64,000 nt of DNA from Stomoxys calcitrans (GCF_963082655.1 NC_081553.1:150054990-150118989), one strand, 5' to 3'. Shown: positions 45,531 through 55,539, counted from the stretch's first letter. Notes: generated by a model from the letters alone, not told the origin. Translations and numbers: made by a program.

Positions 45531-46469
45531 TTAATTTTGGTTTCTTGCCTGTGAGGTGACTGGGCCGACGAACACGTATCCCCAATCTGTCTCCTGGGCG
45601 AAGACGGCTCCCAATCCGGGTTGCACAACACCACTCCTCCGGAGGTGGGCGTAGGCATCGGCCCCTACCTCTACATCGATTGGTTCGTTGCCCCTAGGGT
45701 CAGCATCTGCCAAAGGAAGGGATCTTAGGCTGCTTGTGGGGTCGGGAATGATGGGATCTGAATAGGGTCGTCGCGGCAAATCCCGGGTCACCACTGCCTG
45801 GATGGTATACATGGTCCTCCTCGACGCATGCCTTGACCGAAGTCTTATTGTTGCCAGACGGTGCCCTCTGCGCTCTCTCGTTGGTATCCCCAGGCGAGTT
45901 ACTGTGGCTGCCGCGATTCGGGTGATGGTCGATGCCTGGCACAAAAGTACCCGTACCCCAGCCCACTCGTCCTGCTCCTCGGGTGCCAATTCCACCATCG
46001 CCGTGGGTACAAAAACAGTGGCCCGGCTGTAAGGTATCTCGACCGGGGGAGGGCCTTGGACGATGGGCATCTGGTTGGCTGGTTCGATTGCAAGTTGCCG
46101 TGGGTTGGCAATCTCCATTGGGGGCGGGCTGTAGCTGCCGTATGTCTCCCTAAGCTGTGGGGCTCCATGCAGCATTGTGTGATGGCGGTAGTCGCATGTC
46201 CGGCAGGCAGTGACCACGGGGCAGTCTGGGGCCAGATGGCTGCGCGCCAGACAGTTCCGACAGTAACTCCGTCTCTCAACTGTCTCGTATCTCTGATACG
46301 GTGTCATTTGCCGGAACCGCGGGCATGACCGTATGGCGTGGTCCTCCTGGCAGAGGCCACAGGCATACTGCCAAGATGCGGGGCGATACCTGGGTTCCCG
46401 TGGGTCGAAGCGAGGGCGTGTGGGTCTGGCGGGTCGTGGGGACTCTGGGCGAGGTAAATATCCGGCCAT
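45531..46469 (-). CDS. BEL second ORF: extra zinc-knuckle plus inactive protease-like protein
   Basis: This 312-codon frame lies 40-odd bases after the polyprotein stop, in the env position. Residues 1-35 are Pro/Arg-rich. Three zinc knuckles follow: C37-C40-H44-C49, C70-C73-H78-C83 and C89-C92-H96/97-H101, the same triple order as in the gag of this element. Residues 170-304 follow the BEL protease fold wording: AGVRVLL, RLGIP, PLADADP, IDVEVGADAYAHL and AQETDWGYVFVGP. But CQAS (177-180) stands where Asp-Ser/Pro-Gly is required, so the catalytic Asp is gone. It is clearly more GC-rich than the rest of the element. There is no membrane helix or signal peptide, so it is not an envelope. Its function is unknown. 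An RNA-binding or dominant-negative Gag/protease partner is one possibility. Confidence 0.82.
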   Translation of the reverse strand: MAGYLPRPESPRPARPTRPRFDPREPRYRPASWQYACGLCQEDHAIRSCPRFRQMTPYQRYETVERRSYCRNCLARSHLAPDCPVVTACRTCDYRHHTMLHGAPQLRETYGSYSPPPMEIANPRQLAIEPANQMPIVQGPPPVEIPYSRATVFVPTAMVELAPEEQDEWAGVRVLLCQASTITRIAAATVTRLGIPTRERRGHRLATIRLRSRHASRRTMYTIQAVVTRDLPRRPYSDPIIPDPTSSLRSLPLADADPRGNEPIDVEVGADAYAHLRRSGVVQPGLGAVFAQETDWGYVFVGPVTSQARNQN

Positions 46470-46475
46470 TATCTG
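46460..46475 (-). promoter_or_regulatory. Possible splice acceptor before the second BEL ORF
   Basis: The sense strand reads TTTTGGTTACAG and then ATA ATG, placing an AG directly ahead of the start codon of the second ORF. This would fit a spliced subgenomic RNA, as used for env in other elements. No matching donor can be singled out by eye, and the pyrimidine tract is weak. Confidence 0.3.
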
Positions 46476-46511
46476 TAACCAAAATCTCGTGAGTACCGTG
46501 TTTTGATGTGA

Positions 46512-49500
46512 TTATGAATTGCTAGGGGTGTCTGAGAATAATTTGACAATCTTAGTTATGGGTCGACTGACTATGCCATTGGAAGTTCGAATGTCTACAA
46601 CTCGAGTGTTCTGATCAACACCGGGGTATGTTTTAAAAACTCGTCCTAACTTCCACTCGGTGGGATATCTCTCATCCCTGATGACAACTAAATCATTGAC
46701 CTGTATGTTATCTTGCTGATACTTCCATTTGTATCTACGGTGAAGCTCATTTAAGTACTCTGACTTCCACCTCTGACAAAAGTTTTGGGATATAATCTTT
46801 AATCTCTTCCACCGATTTGCAAGCGTTATGTCCTCCTCTGAGATGTCGGGTTCTGCCGGGGTCAAAAGGGAAGAGCCTATAAGGAAGTGAGCTGGGGTCA
46901 AGGGTGCTAAATCGTTAGGGTCTTCAGAAGCTGGACTAAGGGGTCGTGAATTGAGGCAGGCCTCGATACGTGCCAATATGGTTGACAGTTCTTCGAACGT
47001 GAAGTTCATTTTGGGCATAGACTTCTTAAGGTGTATCTTGAATGATTTAACTCCTGCCTCCCACAATCCCCCCATATGGGGAGCTCCTGGAGGAATAAAT
47101 TTCCACTCTAAATTCTGATGAGCATGTTGCTGAATGGCGCTGCTCTGTAAACTTTTCATAAACTCTTTCTGATCTTTCTTGAGCATTTCTGCTGCGCCTA
47201 TAAAATTCTTTCCATTGTCGGAATATATCTTTTCTGGGCACCCTCTCCTTCCTATGAAACGAGCTAATGCCGCCAGAAATGATTGAGTCGATAAATCACT
47301 TGTTGCTTCTAAGTGGATGGCTTTTGTCGCAAAACAAACAAATATGCAGATATAACCCTTGGTTATTAAACACGCTCGTGCTGTTAAGCTTTTGATTCCG
47401 AAGGGTCCTGCAAAATCTACCCCTGTATTCGTAAAGGGTCTGGATAAAGTAGTACGCTCGGGTGGAAGAGATGACATAATTTGGGTCTGAGTCTTTAATC
47501 GATATAGGGTACAAACTCTGCAATTGTGTATAACTTTCTTGATCAACTGTTTCAATCTGAATATCCAAAACTCCGTACGGATGAGCCGGGTCATAAGTTG
47601 ATTGCCTCCGTGCATTGAGACTTTATGAACAAATTCCACTAGAAGGAGTGCAAATCGCGAATCATATGGGATTAAGATTGGATGACGTTCGCTGTACGTC
47701 AAAGCTGGCGATTGAACTAAACGACCATTGGATCTAATTACTCCTTTTCTATCTATGAAGGGGTTGAATGGTAAAAGACTACTTCTAGGTGAAAGCCTTT
47801 TCTTTTGGGTCAAAGAACTGTATTCCTCAACGAAGTAATGTTTCTGAGTTGCCACTATAAGACGCATCTTTGTGTCTATGAGCTCTGGGCTGGTTATTTC
47901 TTGCGATGAAATTTTAAGTGAGGATCTAGTTGAACCTGTGTTACGCCAGAACCTAACGGCGTAAGACAAAACACGATATGCTCTAGCTAAAGACGAAAAT
48001 CGAGTCAAAGGGTCATCAAAAGTGCCTGTTGCGAATACTTTAACTTGTTTTGCTTCAAGATTAGTGTCTGTATTAACTCGGTCTTGCGGCCACTGATCAT
48101 GCGGCAATTTGAGCCACTGGGGTCCCGTCCACCATAAATTATGAGCTATTAAGTCGTCAGGAGAACAGCCACGACTTGCTACATCTGCAGGATTATATTC
48201 TGAGTCAACATGTTTCCAATTCTCACCGCCGACGTTCTCTAATATCTCTGAAACCCTGTTACCAACGAAAGCGCTCCATGAGCATGGTGGCTTTTGTAGC
48301 CAGGCTAGAACGATTGTAGAGTCGGTCCAGAAATGGGTCGTAAACTTTGATAATTGAAGCTTAGGCACAATGGCATTTGTTAACTTTGACAACATAACTG
48401 CACCGCATAATTCTAACCTTGGCAGAGAGATTTTCTTAACTGGGGCTACTCGGGTCTTGGCTGCTAGAAGAAAAGTGTCTACAGTTCTATCGATGTGTTC
48501 AACGCGTATATAAATTGTGGCTGCATATGCGCTTTCTGACGCGTCGCAGAATCCATGTATTTCCACAATACTAGCAGGTGTAAACCGAACCCATCTTGGT
48601 ATCGATACAGTGTCTATAGAATGGCTACCTCTCACAAAGTTATTCCAGTTCATTTGAGTCACTGGCTTCAACGAGTCGTCCCATTCTACCTTATCTAGCC
48701 AAACCTGTTGCATGATTAACTTGGCTACAACTATTACTGGCGCTAACCATCCACATGGGTCGAAAAACTTTGCTATCGTTGATAATACTTCTCGCTTGGT
48801 GCTCATTTGCTTTTCTTCAACTGTAGGGGCCGTAAAAGTGAAATTATCACCTGATATATTCCAACGAATTCCTAGGGTCTTTGTCGAAGAAGCTTCGGAA
48901 ATATTTAACCAATCTATTGGAAGAAGCATGTCTTCATTTAAATCCTTTAACAAACGTGTGTCATTTGACGCCCATTTTCTTAGCTCGAAACCAGCTGATT
49001 CTAATGCGGAGGCTAATTCCTTCCTAGCTGCTGTAGCTTCTTCTATGGAGTGTCCGCCCGCTAATACATCATCGACATATAAATTTTCTTTAATAATTCT
49101 TGATCCTAACGGATGAGAATCTTTCACGTCTTCTGCTAACTGGAGAAGGGTCCTAATCGCTAAAAATGGGGCGCAATTTATGCCGAAGGTAACAGTTAAG
49201 AGTTCGTAATCCTCAATTGGGTGGTTTTCTGATTTACGAAAGAGAATTCTTTGAAAAGCTGTTTGATTGGGGTCTACTAAGATCTGACGATACATTTTTG
49301 TCACGTCTGCATTGAAGACGTACTTAAAAAATCTCCATTTCAACACTTGTAGCACAAGGTCTTGCTGAAGTATGGGTCCTGTATGTAAGATATCGTTAAG
49401 ACTTTTCTTGTTTGATGTTGGGCTAGATGCGTTAAAAACCACTCTAAGTTTTGTGGTAACCCTATCTGGTTTGATAACTGCATGGTGAGGTAAGTAGTAG

Positions 49501-51962
49501 TGAGGGGTCTTGTATACGCTGTTTGGGTCTACCTTCCTCATGTGTCCTAATTCCAAATACTCTAATATGGCTGCATCATAATGTGCTTTAATATCTGGGG
49601 TCTTAGACAACTTTTTCTCCATTCTATGAAACTGTGCCAATGCGATGTTCCTAGATGAACCGATCTCTGAACAGCTTTTAAAAGGTAAAGTTACGATATA
49701 TCTCCCCGCCTCATTACGTCGTGTTGTATTTTTGTAATTATTTTCGCAATAAATATCTTCTGCTGACCTCAAAACCTTTTTTGGGGTCTCTTCCACCTCC
49801 CAAAAGCGAGTGATTATCTTTTCTAATGATGATGCACTATAAAGTGTGATTTGTCTGTCGGATTTAGGGTCTTCCGTAATGGGTCCTCCTATGATCCACC
49901 CAAAAACGGTGTCCTGCGCTAAAAGTGATCCACAGGATTTCATAGTACCGCCTTTTGTGTATATAAGGGGTCCAATATCTAATCCGATTAACATGTCCAC
50001 GGGTCGACTTTCAAAGAATCGAGGGTCCGCGAGACTAAGGTGTGCAAAATCTCCAAATTGATTTTGCCTTAAATTGTGTGTTGGTAAATGAGAAGGTAGG
50101 GTCTTTAAGACTGGTGCCCAAACCTCCAGCTCAAAACTAGGATTTACTCGTGAGCAAAGATTGAAGACGCAAGCTTTTGTCGATGTTTCAGAAACTGCGT
50201 CGCTTAAACCTGTGACATGAATTAAATTCTTAACTGTTGGAAGTTGTAGTTTGTTTCTAATTTTCTCTGAAATGAAAGTTGATTGTGACCCAGGATCGAT
50301 GATTGCCCTGGCATCATATCTATGTCCTCTAGATTTGATTTGAACTATTGCTGTGAACAAAAGTGTCTCTTTGGGTTGCGGAGTGGGTCTGATTTCCTGA
50401 AGTGTCAAAGTCGTTGAACAAGGTGCTTCTAAACAAGGTGTGGACTGTATATTTGGCGATACCGATGGTTGTAATAGGGTGGTTAAAGCGTCAGCACTGG
50501 TACTAGGGCGTGCGTATTCGCTAACCGGTTGAGCTAGGGTGGTAGGATCAGTAGCACTGGTGCTAGGTCGTGCTTCCTGTCTACCGGGTTGAACTAAAGT
50601 GTTGAGAGCGGCAGCACTGGTGCTAGGTCGTGCTCCGCCTCGTTGGTGTGTGCCTGTTGTAGGGTACTGGCTCTGGTTGCCTTTATGTATCAAACTGTGG
50701 TGTCGTTGACTACATTCCCTACAACTAAAACGACTTTTACACTCCCTGACTCCATGATCCGAAGAAAGGCAGTTATAGCAAAGATGACTGGTCTTAACAA
50801 TGTTTATTCGATCGTTGATTGACCTTTCTAGAAATTGAGGACATTCTCGCAAAGAATGATTGGATTTACAAAGTTGACAAACCGGTTTGTTATTCTGAGC
50901 ATTATAGTGTGATTGTGTGTTGTTGCTGGGTCTTGAGCCCGTGTTCTTGAAATTGGGATTTACATTTGTTTGAAAACTATTAACTCGCTTTTCCCGCTTA
51001 TCGTACTCCGATCTGGGTTGATTATATCTCGAATATTGTGGCTTGATATTGCCGACTGATTCTAGGGTCTTGAATTTATGGGTCAAAAATACATCTAATT
51101 GATTCCACGATGGAAGAGACGAACAATCTGCTAGGCTGCTTTCGAATTCTTCTAAAAATATTCTTGGTAGTTTGGTTGACACAAGATAAACTAAGATTGG
51201 GTCCCATCCCCCCGTTTCTACTTCAAGGGTCTGTAAAGTTTGGGTACAACTACCTATAGTGCGCTGTAATTTCTGGATTGTTGACGCGTTATCAACGGAA
51301 ACCGAAGGTAAATTAAAAAGAGCTCGCAATTGCTCATTTACCTGCATGCGTTTATTTTCGTACCTATGAACGAGATTTCTCCACGCTATGTCGAAACCCT
51401 CATGGGTCAGTGGAACATTGGAAATTATTTCGCGGGCTTCTCCTGCTGTTTTTTGGGTCAAGTGAAACAACTTCTCGACTTTACTTAATTTTGAATTGTT
51501 AATGTAAATTGCTGAAAATAAGTCCCTAAAGGTGGGCCATTCGCGATATCCCCCTTTAAAGACATCTGTGTCACAGGGCGGCAATCTTAGAGCTGGTGAA
51601 AAATCATTATTGTCTCGCTGTTGGGTCATCGATATTCTCTCCTGTTTTTCTTGATCTTGTTGCTCGTTAAGGGCCAAAATTTCTCCGTTAAGAGAGCTTA
51701 AACACCGTTTATAAGTTTCTAGTGCCTGTTTGTAATTATTTCGAAGTTTAGTTTTATCTATAGGTGTCTCATCCTTTTCCGGAATGCGGTCCCTACAATC
51801 TAAGTATGCCTTCTTGATTTGATCCCATAAAGAATTGAGTTCTACCCGCGTGATTTCTAACGAATGTATATTATCATCTGACTTAGCCGCGGAGTAAACG
51901 CTTTCAAAATCTACTAAATCATTCACACAGTTTACAAATCTTTCGCGTAAATTCTTATCCAT
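46512..51962 (-). CDS. BEL/Pao Gag-Pol polyprotein, 1816 aa
   Basis: One open frame makes particle, protease, RT, RNase H and integrase. Gag: helical N-terminus, then the DUF1759-type domain (about 125-300: EWPTFRDLF, GGWDPILVYL). Zinc knuckles are at 362-374, 395-408 and 414-426. A linker with three 20-residue ARPSTSA repeats (444-500) precedes the protease, whose active site is IIDPGSQ (Asp556) and which ends near AQDTVFGWIIGGP. RT: Asp886 in FNADVTKMY and the YVDD box at 962-965. RNase H: Asp1140, Glu1184, Asp1214 and Asp1260. Integrase: zinc pair HKVSMHGG and CRVC, then Asp1516, Asp1582 and Glu1635, then the BEL-type C-terminal domain ending near 1800. No lesion is seen, and the length is normal for BEL/Pao. 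Start chosen at the first ATG, 51962, after stops upstream. Confidence 0.95.
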   Translation of the reverse strand: MDKNLRERFVNCVNDLVDFESVYSAAKSDDNIHSLEITRVELNSLWDQIKKAYLDCRDRIPEKDETPIDKTKLRNNYKQALETYKRCLSSLNGEILALNEQQDQEKQERISMTQQRDNNDFSPALRLPPCDTDVFKGGYREWPTFRDLFSAIYINNSKLSKVEKLFHLTQKTAGEAREIISNVPLTHEGFDIAWRNLVHRYENKRMQVNEQLRALFNLPSVSVDNASTIQKLQRTIGSCTQTLQTLEVETGGWDPILVYLVSTKLPRIFLEEFESSLADCSSLPSWNQLDVFLTHKFKTLESVGNIKPQYSRYNQPRSEYDKREKRVNSFQTNVNPNFKNTGSRPSNNTQSHYNAQNNKPVCQLCKSNHSLRECPQFLERSINDRINIVKTSHLCYNCLSSDHGVRECKSRFSCRECSQRHHSLIHKGNQSQYPTTGTHQRGGARPSTSAAALNTLVQPGRQEARPSTSATDPTTLAQPVSEYARPSTSADALTTLLQPSVSPNIQSTPCLEAPCSTTLTLQEIRPTPQPKETLLFTAIVQIKSRGHRYDARAIIDPGSQSTFISEKIRNKLQLPTVKNLIHVTGLSDAVSETSTKACVFNLCSRVNPSFELEVWAPVLKTLPSHLPTHNLRQNQFGDFAHLSLADPRFFESRPVDMLIGLDIGPLIYTKGGTMKSCGSLLAQDTVFGWIIGGPITEDPKSDRQITLYSASSLEKIITRFWEVEETPKKVLRSAEDIYCENNYKNTTRRNEAGRYIVTLPFKSCSEIGSSRNIALAQFHRMEKKLSKTPDIKAHYDAAILEYLELGHMRKVDPNSVYKTPHYYLPHHAVIKPDRVTTKLRVVFNASSPTSNKKSLNDILHTGPILQQDLVLQVLKWRFFKYVFNADVTKMYRQILVDPNQTAFQRILFRKSENHPIEDYELLTVTFGINCAPFLAIRTLLQLAEDVKDSHPLGSRIIKENLYVDDVLAGGHSIEEATAARKELASALESAGFELRKWASNDTRLLKDLNEDMLLPIDWLNISEASSTKTLGIRWNISGDNFTFTAPTVEEKQMSTKREVLSTIAKFFDPCGWLAPVIVVAKLIMQQVWLDKVEWDDSLKPVTQMNWNNFVRGSHSIDTVSIPRWVRFTPASIVEIHGFCDASESAYAATIYIRVEHIDRTVDTFLLAAKTRVAPVKKISLPRLELCGAVMLSKLTNAIVPKLQLSKFTTHFWTDSTIVLAWLQKPPCSWSAFVGNRVSEILENVGGENWKHVDSEYNPADVASRGCSPDDLIAHNLWWTGPQWLKLPHDQWPQDRVNTDTNLEAKQVKVFATGTFDDPLTRFSSLARAYRVLSYAVRFWRNTGSTRSSLKISSQEITSPELIDTKMRLIVATQKHYFVEEYSSLTQKKRLSPRSSLLPFNPFIDRKGVIRSNGRLVQSPALTYSERHPILIPYDSRFALLLVEFVHKVSMHGGNQLMTRLIRTEFWIFRLKQLIKKVIHNCRVCTLYRLKTQTQIMSSLPPERTTLSRPFTNTGVDFAGPFGIKSLTARACLITKGYICIFVCFATKAIHLEATSDLSTQSFLAALARFIGRRGCPEKIYSDNGKNFIGAAEMLKKDQKEFMKSLQSSAIQQHAHQNLEWKFIPPGAPHMGGLWEAGVKSFKIHLKKSMPKMNFTFEELSTILARIEACLNSRPLSPASEDPNDLAPLTPAHFLIGSSLLTPAEPDISEEDITLANRWKRLKIISQNFCQRWKSEYLNELHRRYKWKYQQDNIQVNDLVVIRDERYPTEWKLGRVFKTYPGVDQNTRVVDIRTSNGIVSRPITKIVKLFSDTPSNS

Positions 51963-54187
51963 TTTGTAATTGGCTTGTATATGTTTTAAATAGGTTCAAA
52001 AACTATAAAACCAAGGAAAAATCTACAACAAAATGTCCAAAAAACCTGGTTATTTGTAGAAATCAAATCTATTTCTAAAAAACCTAATGCGAAAAAAAAA
52101 TGTGTGTCTTGATGATGGGTCAAATATCTAAGGGTCAAACCTGAAACCTTTTACAAAATTCGTAATAAATGTCCTATCTGGGTCACTAGGAAAAAAAAAC
52201 AGGTTAATATTTCTGATGATATCGATTATACAATAGCCGCAAAAAATTTTAAAAAAAATTTCTTTCAAATCGCAATACACCAGCAATTTAATTCCGCTCG
52301 AATTAAAGTTGCAAAAAAAAAAATTTATTTTTCTCCAAAAAAAATTAAACTTTCACTTTTCAAAATTTGGCATGCAGAACTAGATGATTCTTTACAATAA
52401 TACTGCTTTGACTCGCTGGGTCAATTTGCTTTCTGTATAAAAAACAACAAAGGATTGCACAAACAACCACAGTCCTTTCCGACCGTTTCCACTTAAATTT
52501 GTGCAATAGAATGAAGTTTTAAAATTTCGAAGACAAATGAGGCCAGCACGCAATATTATTTTCGTTATTCCTCACACAAAAACAATTCTTGATAAAAAAA
52601 ACTTCTTCTTTTCTAAAAGCACTTCAATTTTTACTAAGACACTTTTTTTTTTTCTTTACAAAAATACCACGGTTGTCTGTCCCAAAAATCCTACACACTG
52701 CCTTGAAAGTAGGGTCTGCTATATCGGGGTCAAATTCACTTTGGATTAAATTAATTTGGGTCAAAATTTATCAGACAACCGAATTAGCGATTCATAATCA
52801 AAATCGATCAAAAACAATATTAAAGTACGCTGGGTTAATGTATGAACTTTTCCTTTTTGAAAAAAAAGGTTATGTATGACGTAATACCCAAGCGCACTTT
52901 AATAGAAAAACAAAATGGTACTCACTTTGATTGATGTATGTGTGTATGTATGGGTCTATATTGGTGATGCTGTGTTGCTGTTGTGCTGTTTGCGCGCCTT
53001 TTTTGAAGCGTCTATTTTTATTGTTCGCTTTTTGTAGGTTTGTGGATTTTTGTTGTTGGGTTTTTTTGAATTTTGTAGCTTGGAAAATGACCGTTGTAGC
53101 GGTTGTTTCGATTGGTCAAGGTCCAAGCGTACAGTTTTTTAAAAAGTTTTGTTGTATTTTTTATTTGCGCGACCGTCCCGAATTGATTTTTTAAGGCAAA
53201 AACAGAAAAATAAAATTATTAATTTTGGGTCAAATTTAACAAATTTGGCGTGCAACTACTGATTTTATTACGCTTTTTATGGGATTTTGCTTTGGAAATG
53301 CGTTATTTAACAATTTTGCTAGAAAAATTATCAAAACACACAAACAAAATTTGTGAACAATTTCGGTAGTTGGACGACAAATCGTTGAATTTTTAAATTT
53401 TTATGTAATTTTTCCTTTATTTAGAACAAAAACACTTTTGTATATGAATTTAACACTTTTTTCAAAACTTTTTAAAGTTTTTAATTTTTTTTTTTTTTTT
53501 ACTTTTTGCCACTTTTGTCCCACTGTGCGGGTCACTTTCAAGTTTTTGGGTCTTTTGCACACTTCTTTTTTGATTTACCACAACTTCTAATGATTTTGGG
53601 GTCAATTTTTTGCACATTAAAATTTAATTAATTATTTTTATTTTTACACGGGTCACCCTGTTAATTTAATTAGTTTTTGTTTTTTTTGAGTCTTTATGTA
53701 CTTTAATTGTCACTTTGCAATTTGGTTATTATTTTCTTTTGTTATTTCGTTTTGATCTTCATTTGGTTGGAATATTTTATCAAATTTTCAATAAAATAAA
53801 TGCCACAACCAAACGAAGAACACTGAGAGCCGCTATATATTTTTGTGATTTGTGATGAATTTGTGATTTGTGTATTATTTTGTGTTTTTAATAAATGGCC
53901 AAAACTGATCTTTTATGTGTTTTGATATTTTTGTGTTGGCCGTCCGTCCATACGTGTATGTATGTACGGTTGTGTGTAACCAACCCTTTTTTCGCACTTT
54001 TCTCTATTTCTTTTGCTTTTAATTGTTGGGTCACTGCACTTTTGTTGTTGCGAATTTTTTGTGTTTCGGTCACTGGGTCTTTTGAAATGAAAATGAATTA
54101 TTTTTGGGCAGAAAACAGAAAATTTTTTTGATTTTTGGTTTTTTAATTATTTAAAAAAACCACTTATCCGGTTCGTAATGGACCAAA
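51963..54187 (-). other. BEL 5' leader, 2.2 kb, AT-rich
   Basis: Between the 5' LTR and the polyprotein start lies an unusually long leader. It is full of A/T homopolymers and has no long frame in sense. It holds about 15 copies of GGGTC on the plus strand. The first bases after the LTR in sense, TTTGGTCCATTACGAACC, are the primer-binding site position. I cannot name the tRNA with confidence. Confidence 0.7.
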
Positions 54188-55140
54188 TGTTTGGGGTCAG
54201 ACTAAGGGTTTTGCCTTTCGGAATAAAAAGAGGGAGAATTAAGTGTTTAAATTCATTGTTGTTGTAATTGTTTATTGTAATTGTTATTTTTCAGTGCTTT
54301 TAGATTTCATTAGATATAAGTAGCCAATTGAGTTGAATAATTGATTATAGTTAGCATTAGTTAGAGAATTTTAGAATTAATTATTTGCTTTTAATTAGGG
54401 TAAGTAGAGCAATTCATTTTTAGTTTAAGTAGCAAATATTACACTTAGTTTTAGATAGCAAAATTTGTATTGGGAACAAACGATTGAATTAGTTTAGGTT
54501 TCACTTAGGGTTTGATTAATAAATTTCATATGTAGATTTAAGTAGACAAATTTAAATCTTAATAGGAAAAAATGCAGCTTTATTTTAATGTTAGGGAATT
54601 GTGCAATATAAAGTTATAGTTTTAATTGTGGCCCGAACTTTTGGTTGTGGTTGGTGTTGTTAGTGTCCCGCACTTTTGATTGTTGTTTATTTCTGTACTG
54701 AGATTGTGGGTCGCTTTTAGAATTTGGTGCTTGAGTCTGTTGTTGTTGTGTCACTTGTGTCTAAAATGTTAAATATATTAGTTCACTGTTTCAAAGTTTA
54801 TTGTTGCAATGTTCACTCTAGTTATATATGTTTGTATGTATGTTCACTGTTGGTTCACTTGTTGTTCACTTCGAGGGGGGAAAGAGCACGGTTCGCGGGT
54901 TTAAGGTTTCAATCGAGACTGATCTTTTTCTGGTTGTTGCTTGTCACTTGGACCCCGCGAAAACGGTCAACTTTCCAAGCTACAAGCAACAATTCCAGGT
55001 AAACAAATATGAAATCAAGGCGGAATCAGCGATTAAGAACTTACTTCAATGTACCGTTATGCACAGTGGGTCATGTGCATACGTGAACGCATGTCTGCAC
55101 ATGGGTGCACATGACTTCATGTTCAAACGTACCTTGAACA
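54188..55140 (-). repeat. BEL 5' LTR
   Basis: This is a 953-bp copy with the same ends as 44540-45492. On the sense strand it is the upstream LTR, so transcription of the element would start here. It is followed on the plus side by AGTGT, the target duplicate. Confidence 0.95.
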
Positions 55141-55539
55141 AGTGTCATCATTGCTTCTAGCGATGTATGTGGCGTTTGTCGCGCACGAATTTTGACGGAG
55201 CATATCGATTCCTCACCAAGGGAAGTCTTGCGGATTTACCAGATTTTTCTCTTTTGCAATTTTGTTCATGGCTGCCTTTTTGATGAATGTGCAAAAAGGA
55301 GTGATGTTTTCCACCGCAATGTTTGTATTCGAGTGATTAGAAGCAGGATCCGGATGAATGGCTCAAGGCAGTTTGGACAATAGTTGTTGGAGATTACCAC
55401 TTGAAGACGTTTAGGATTTTTTGGCAATAGCGAATACCAAGAGATCCTTTCCAGATCTTGCAAGGATATCCGGTTTTGGTGTGGCGGATTTTGGTAACTC
55501 GGCTTTTTACTGAAGGCATTCTAAAAGTATAAGGAGGTA
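55141..55539. other. Unidentified sequence beyond the BEL element
   Basis: This stretch lies between the young BEL insertion and the integrase end of an older BEL copy. It could be the 3' UTR and LTR remnant of that older copy, since the integrase reading ends just to the right. No domain is seen. Confidence 0.4.

Larger units (their letters stand above)
44540..55140 (-). mobile_element. BEL/Pao LTR retrotransposon, apparently intact, 10.6 kb
   Basis: Two 953-bp LTRs flank a 2.2-kb leader, one gag-pol polyprotein and a second ORF in the env position. AGTGT lies on both outer sides. I saw no difference between the LTRs when reading them in parallel, the polyprotein has no stop, and all catalytic residues are present. 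The insertion is therefore recent and could be competent. It is inserted in unidentified sequence between the copy C LINE and older BEL remains. Confidence 0.95.

Noticed and set aside
45802..46328. Several overlapping open frames on the plus strand opposite the extra BEL ORF.
   Set aside because: They are shadows of a GC-rich coding region. The zinc knuckles and protease wording are on the minus strand only.
52537..54131. Short plus-strand open frames in the BEL leader.
   Set aside because: They are antisense to the element, made of Phe/Leu/Lys-rich low-complexity sequence from A/T homopolymers.
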